From: Luzula sylvatica
Lineage: Eukaryota; Streptophyta; Magnoliopsida; Poales; Juncaceae
Direction of reading: 5' to 3'
DNA: 64,000 nt
NCBI GenBank assembly: GCA_946800325.1
Contig: OX326959.1
Span: forward strand, 43,092,551 to 43,156,550
The notes below the pieces were generated by a model, which was given only the letters and a program-made list of their open reading frames with translations, made no database searches and was not told where the DNA came from. Positions 63,600 to 64,000 of the stretch are shown here, one piece after another (the stretch's first letter is position 1; each line of letters opens with the position of its first letter). A program made the translations under genes and the position numbers.

Positions 63600-63765
63600 T
63601 TTTAAATAGCGGCGCTTCAGCGACGCTATAGCGCGTAGAGGTAAACGCTGCATCGTTTCGGAATTTAGTTATGTAGCATTTTGTTCCGCTGCAACGCTAT
63701 AGCGGACTGTTATAGCATGAAACGTTCAAATATAACGGCCGTAGCGATGCTATAGCGTGATTATT
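63600..63765. repeat. Palindrome-rich repeat with GCTATAGCG words
   Basis: GCTATAGCG or close variants occur at about 63626, 63701 and 63740, with related TAGCGGC and GTTATAGC words between. GC content is sharply higher than in the flanks. Probably one end of a dispersed repeat that continues beyond the window. No coding capacity. Confidence 0.5.
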
Positions 63766-63844
63766 ATTATTATTATTATTATAAAAATCATAATAATGTT
63801 AAAACTAATAATAACAATACGAATAATAAAAATAAAAATAAAAC

Positions 63845-63886
<42 letters not shown>

Positions 63887-64000
63887 TATTATTATTATTA
63901 TTATTTGTTATTAAATAATAATAACAATATTAATAATAATTATTATCATTACACAATAATAATAATTGTTATTAAATAATAGTAATAAATAATAATAATA
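63763..64000. repeat. ATT/AAT microsatellite block at the window end
   Basis: Interrupted runs of TTA, AAT and TAA trinucleotides in both orientations (63763-63782, 63853-63906, 63915-64000). The opposed runs could fold into hairpins. No gene. Confidence 0.8.

Overview
The window is nuclear DNA from a flowering plant, most likely a eudicot. Genes are split by many short AT-rich GT-AG introns, intergenic DNA is very AT-rich, and plant-type transposons are abundant (Athila/Tat-like LTR retrotransposon primed by tRNA-Asp, L1-type LINEs, Helitrons, MITEs, a tRNA-derived SINE). I cannot name the species. No bacterial-type genes, operons or CRISPR arrays are present.

Layout. (1) 1-9260: transposon-rich upstream DNA with a MITE, Helitron termini in both orientations and a solo LTR with a 5-bp target duplication. 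(2) 9261-24370 (+): class XI myosin copy A, an intact 47-exon reading frame of 2163 residues. (3) 24371-25634: a 5'-truncated LINE fused directly after the stop codon of copy A. (4) 26400-29730: three copies of one promoter/leader/first-intron segment, two of them facing away from each other; one drives a small unrecognised 106-aa protein. (5) 30273-32567: a 5'-truncated LINE with a 17-bp target duplication. (6) 34143-45030 (-): a nearly complete Ty3/gypsy element of 10.9 kb with gag, pol, PBS, PPT and TTATA target duplication. (7) 45622-49685: a duplicate of the upstream DNA of copy A. (8) 49686-58285 (+): myosin XI copy B, intact, 1487 residues, of normal family length. (9) 59866-62787 (-): a complete 12-exon plant synaptotagmin (SMP domain plus two C2 domains). 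(10) 63600-64000: palindromic GCTATAGCG repeats and ATT/AAT microsatellites.

The two myosin genes belong to one tandem segmental duplication, so each copy serves as a near-ancestral reference for the other. Copy A has grown in three ways that copy B has not. Its coiled-coil region gained eight extra 249-bp phase-0 exons (664 residues). Intron 11 grew from about 0.24 kb to 4.0 kb by insertion of several elements at a TA microsatellite that is still plain in copy B. A LINE landed immediately after its stop codon. The new coiled-coil exon is a chimera of the 5' part of one ancestral exon and the 3' part of the preceding one, as expected if a tandem duplication had breakpoints inside two neighbouring exons.

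The other unusual signal is a dense array of short palindromes (TCCGTTNNAACGGA) in every LTR of the gypsy family and again inside the element.

Myosin XI is an actin motor that moves organelles and vesicles. The synaptotagmin is an ER membrane tether at ER-plasma membrane contact sites. Both are housekeeping cell-biology genes, and I see no functional link between them beyond proximity. All exon boundaries were placed by eye from GT-AG sites, family knowledge and agreement between the two paralogs.
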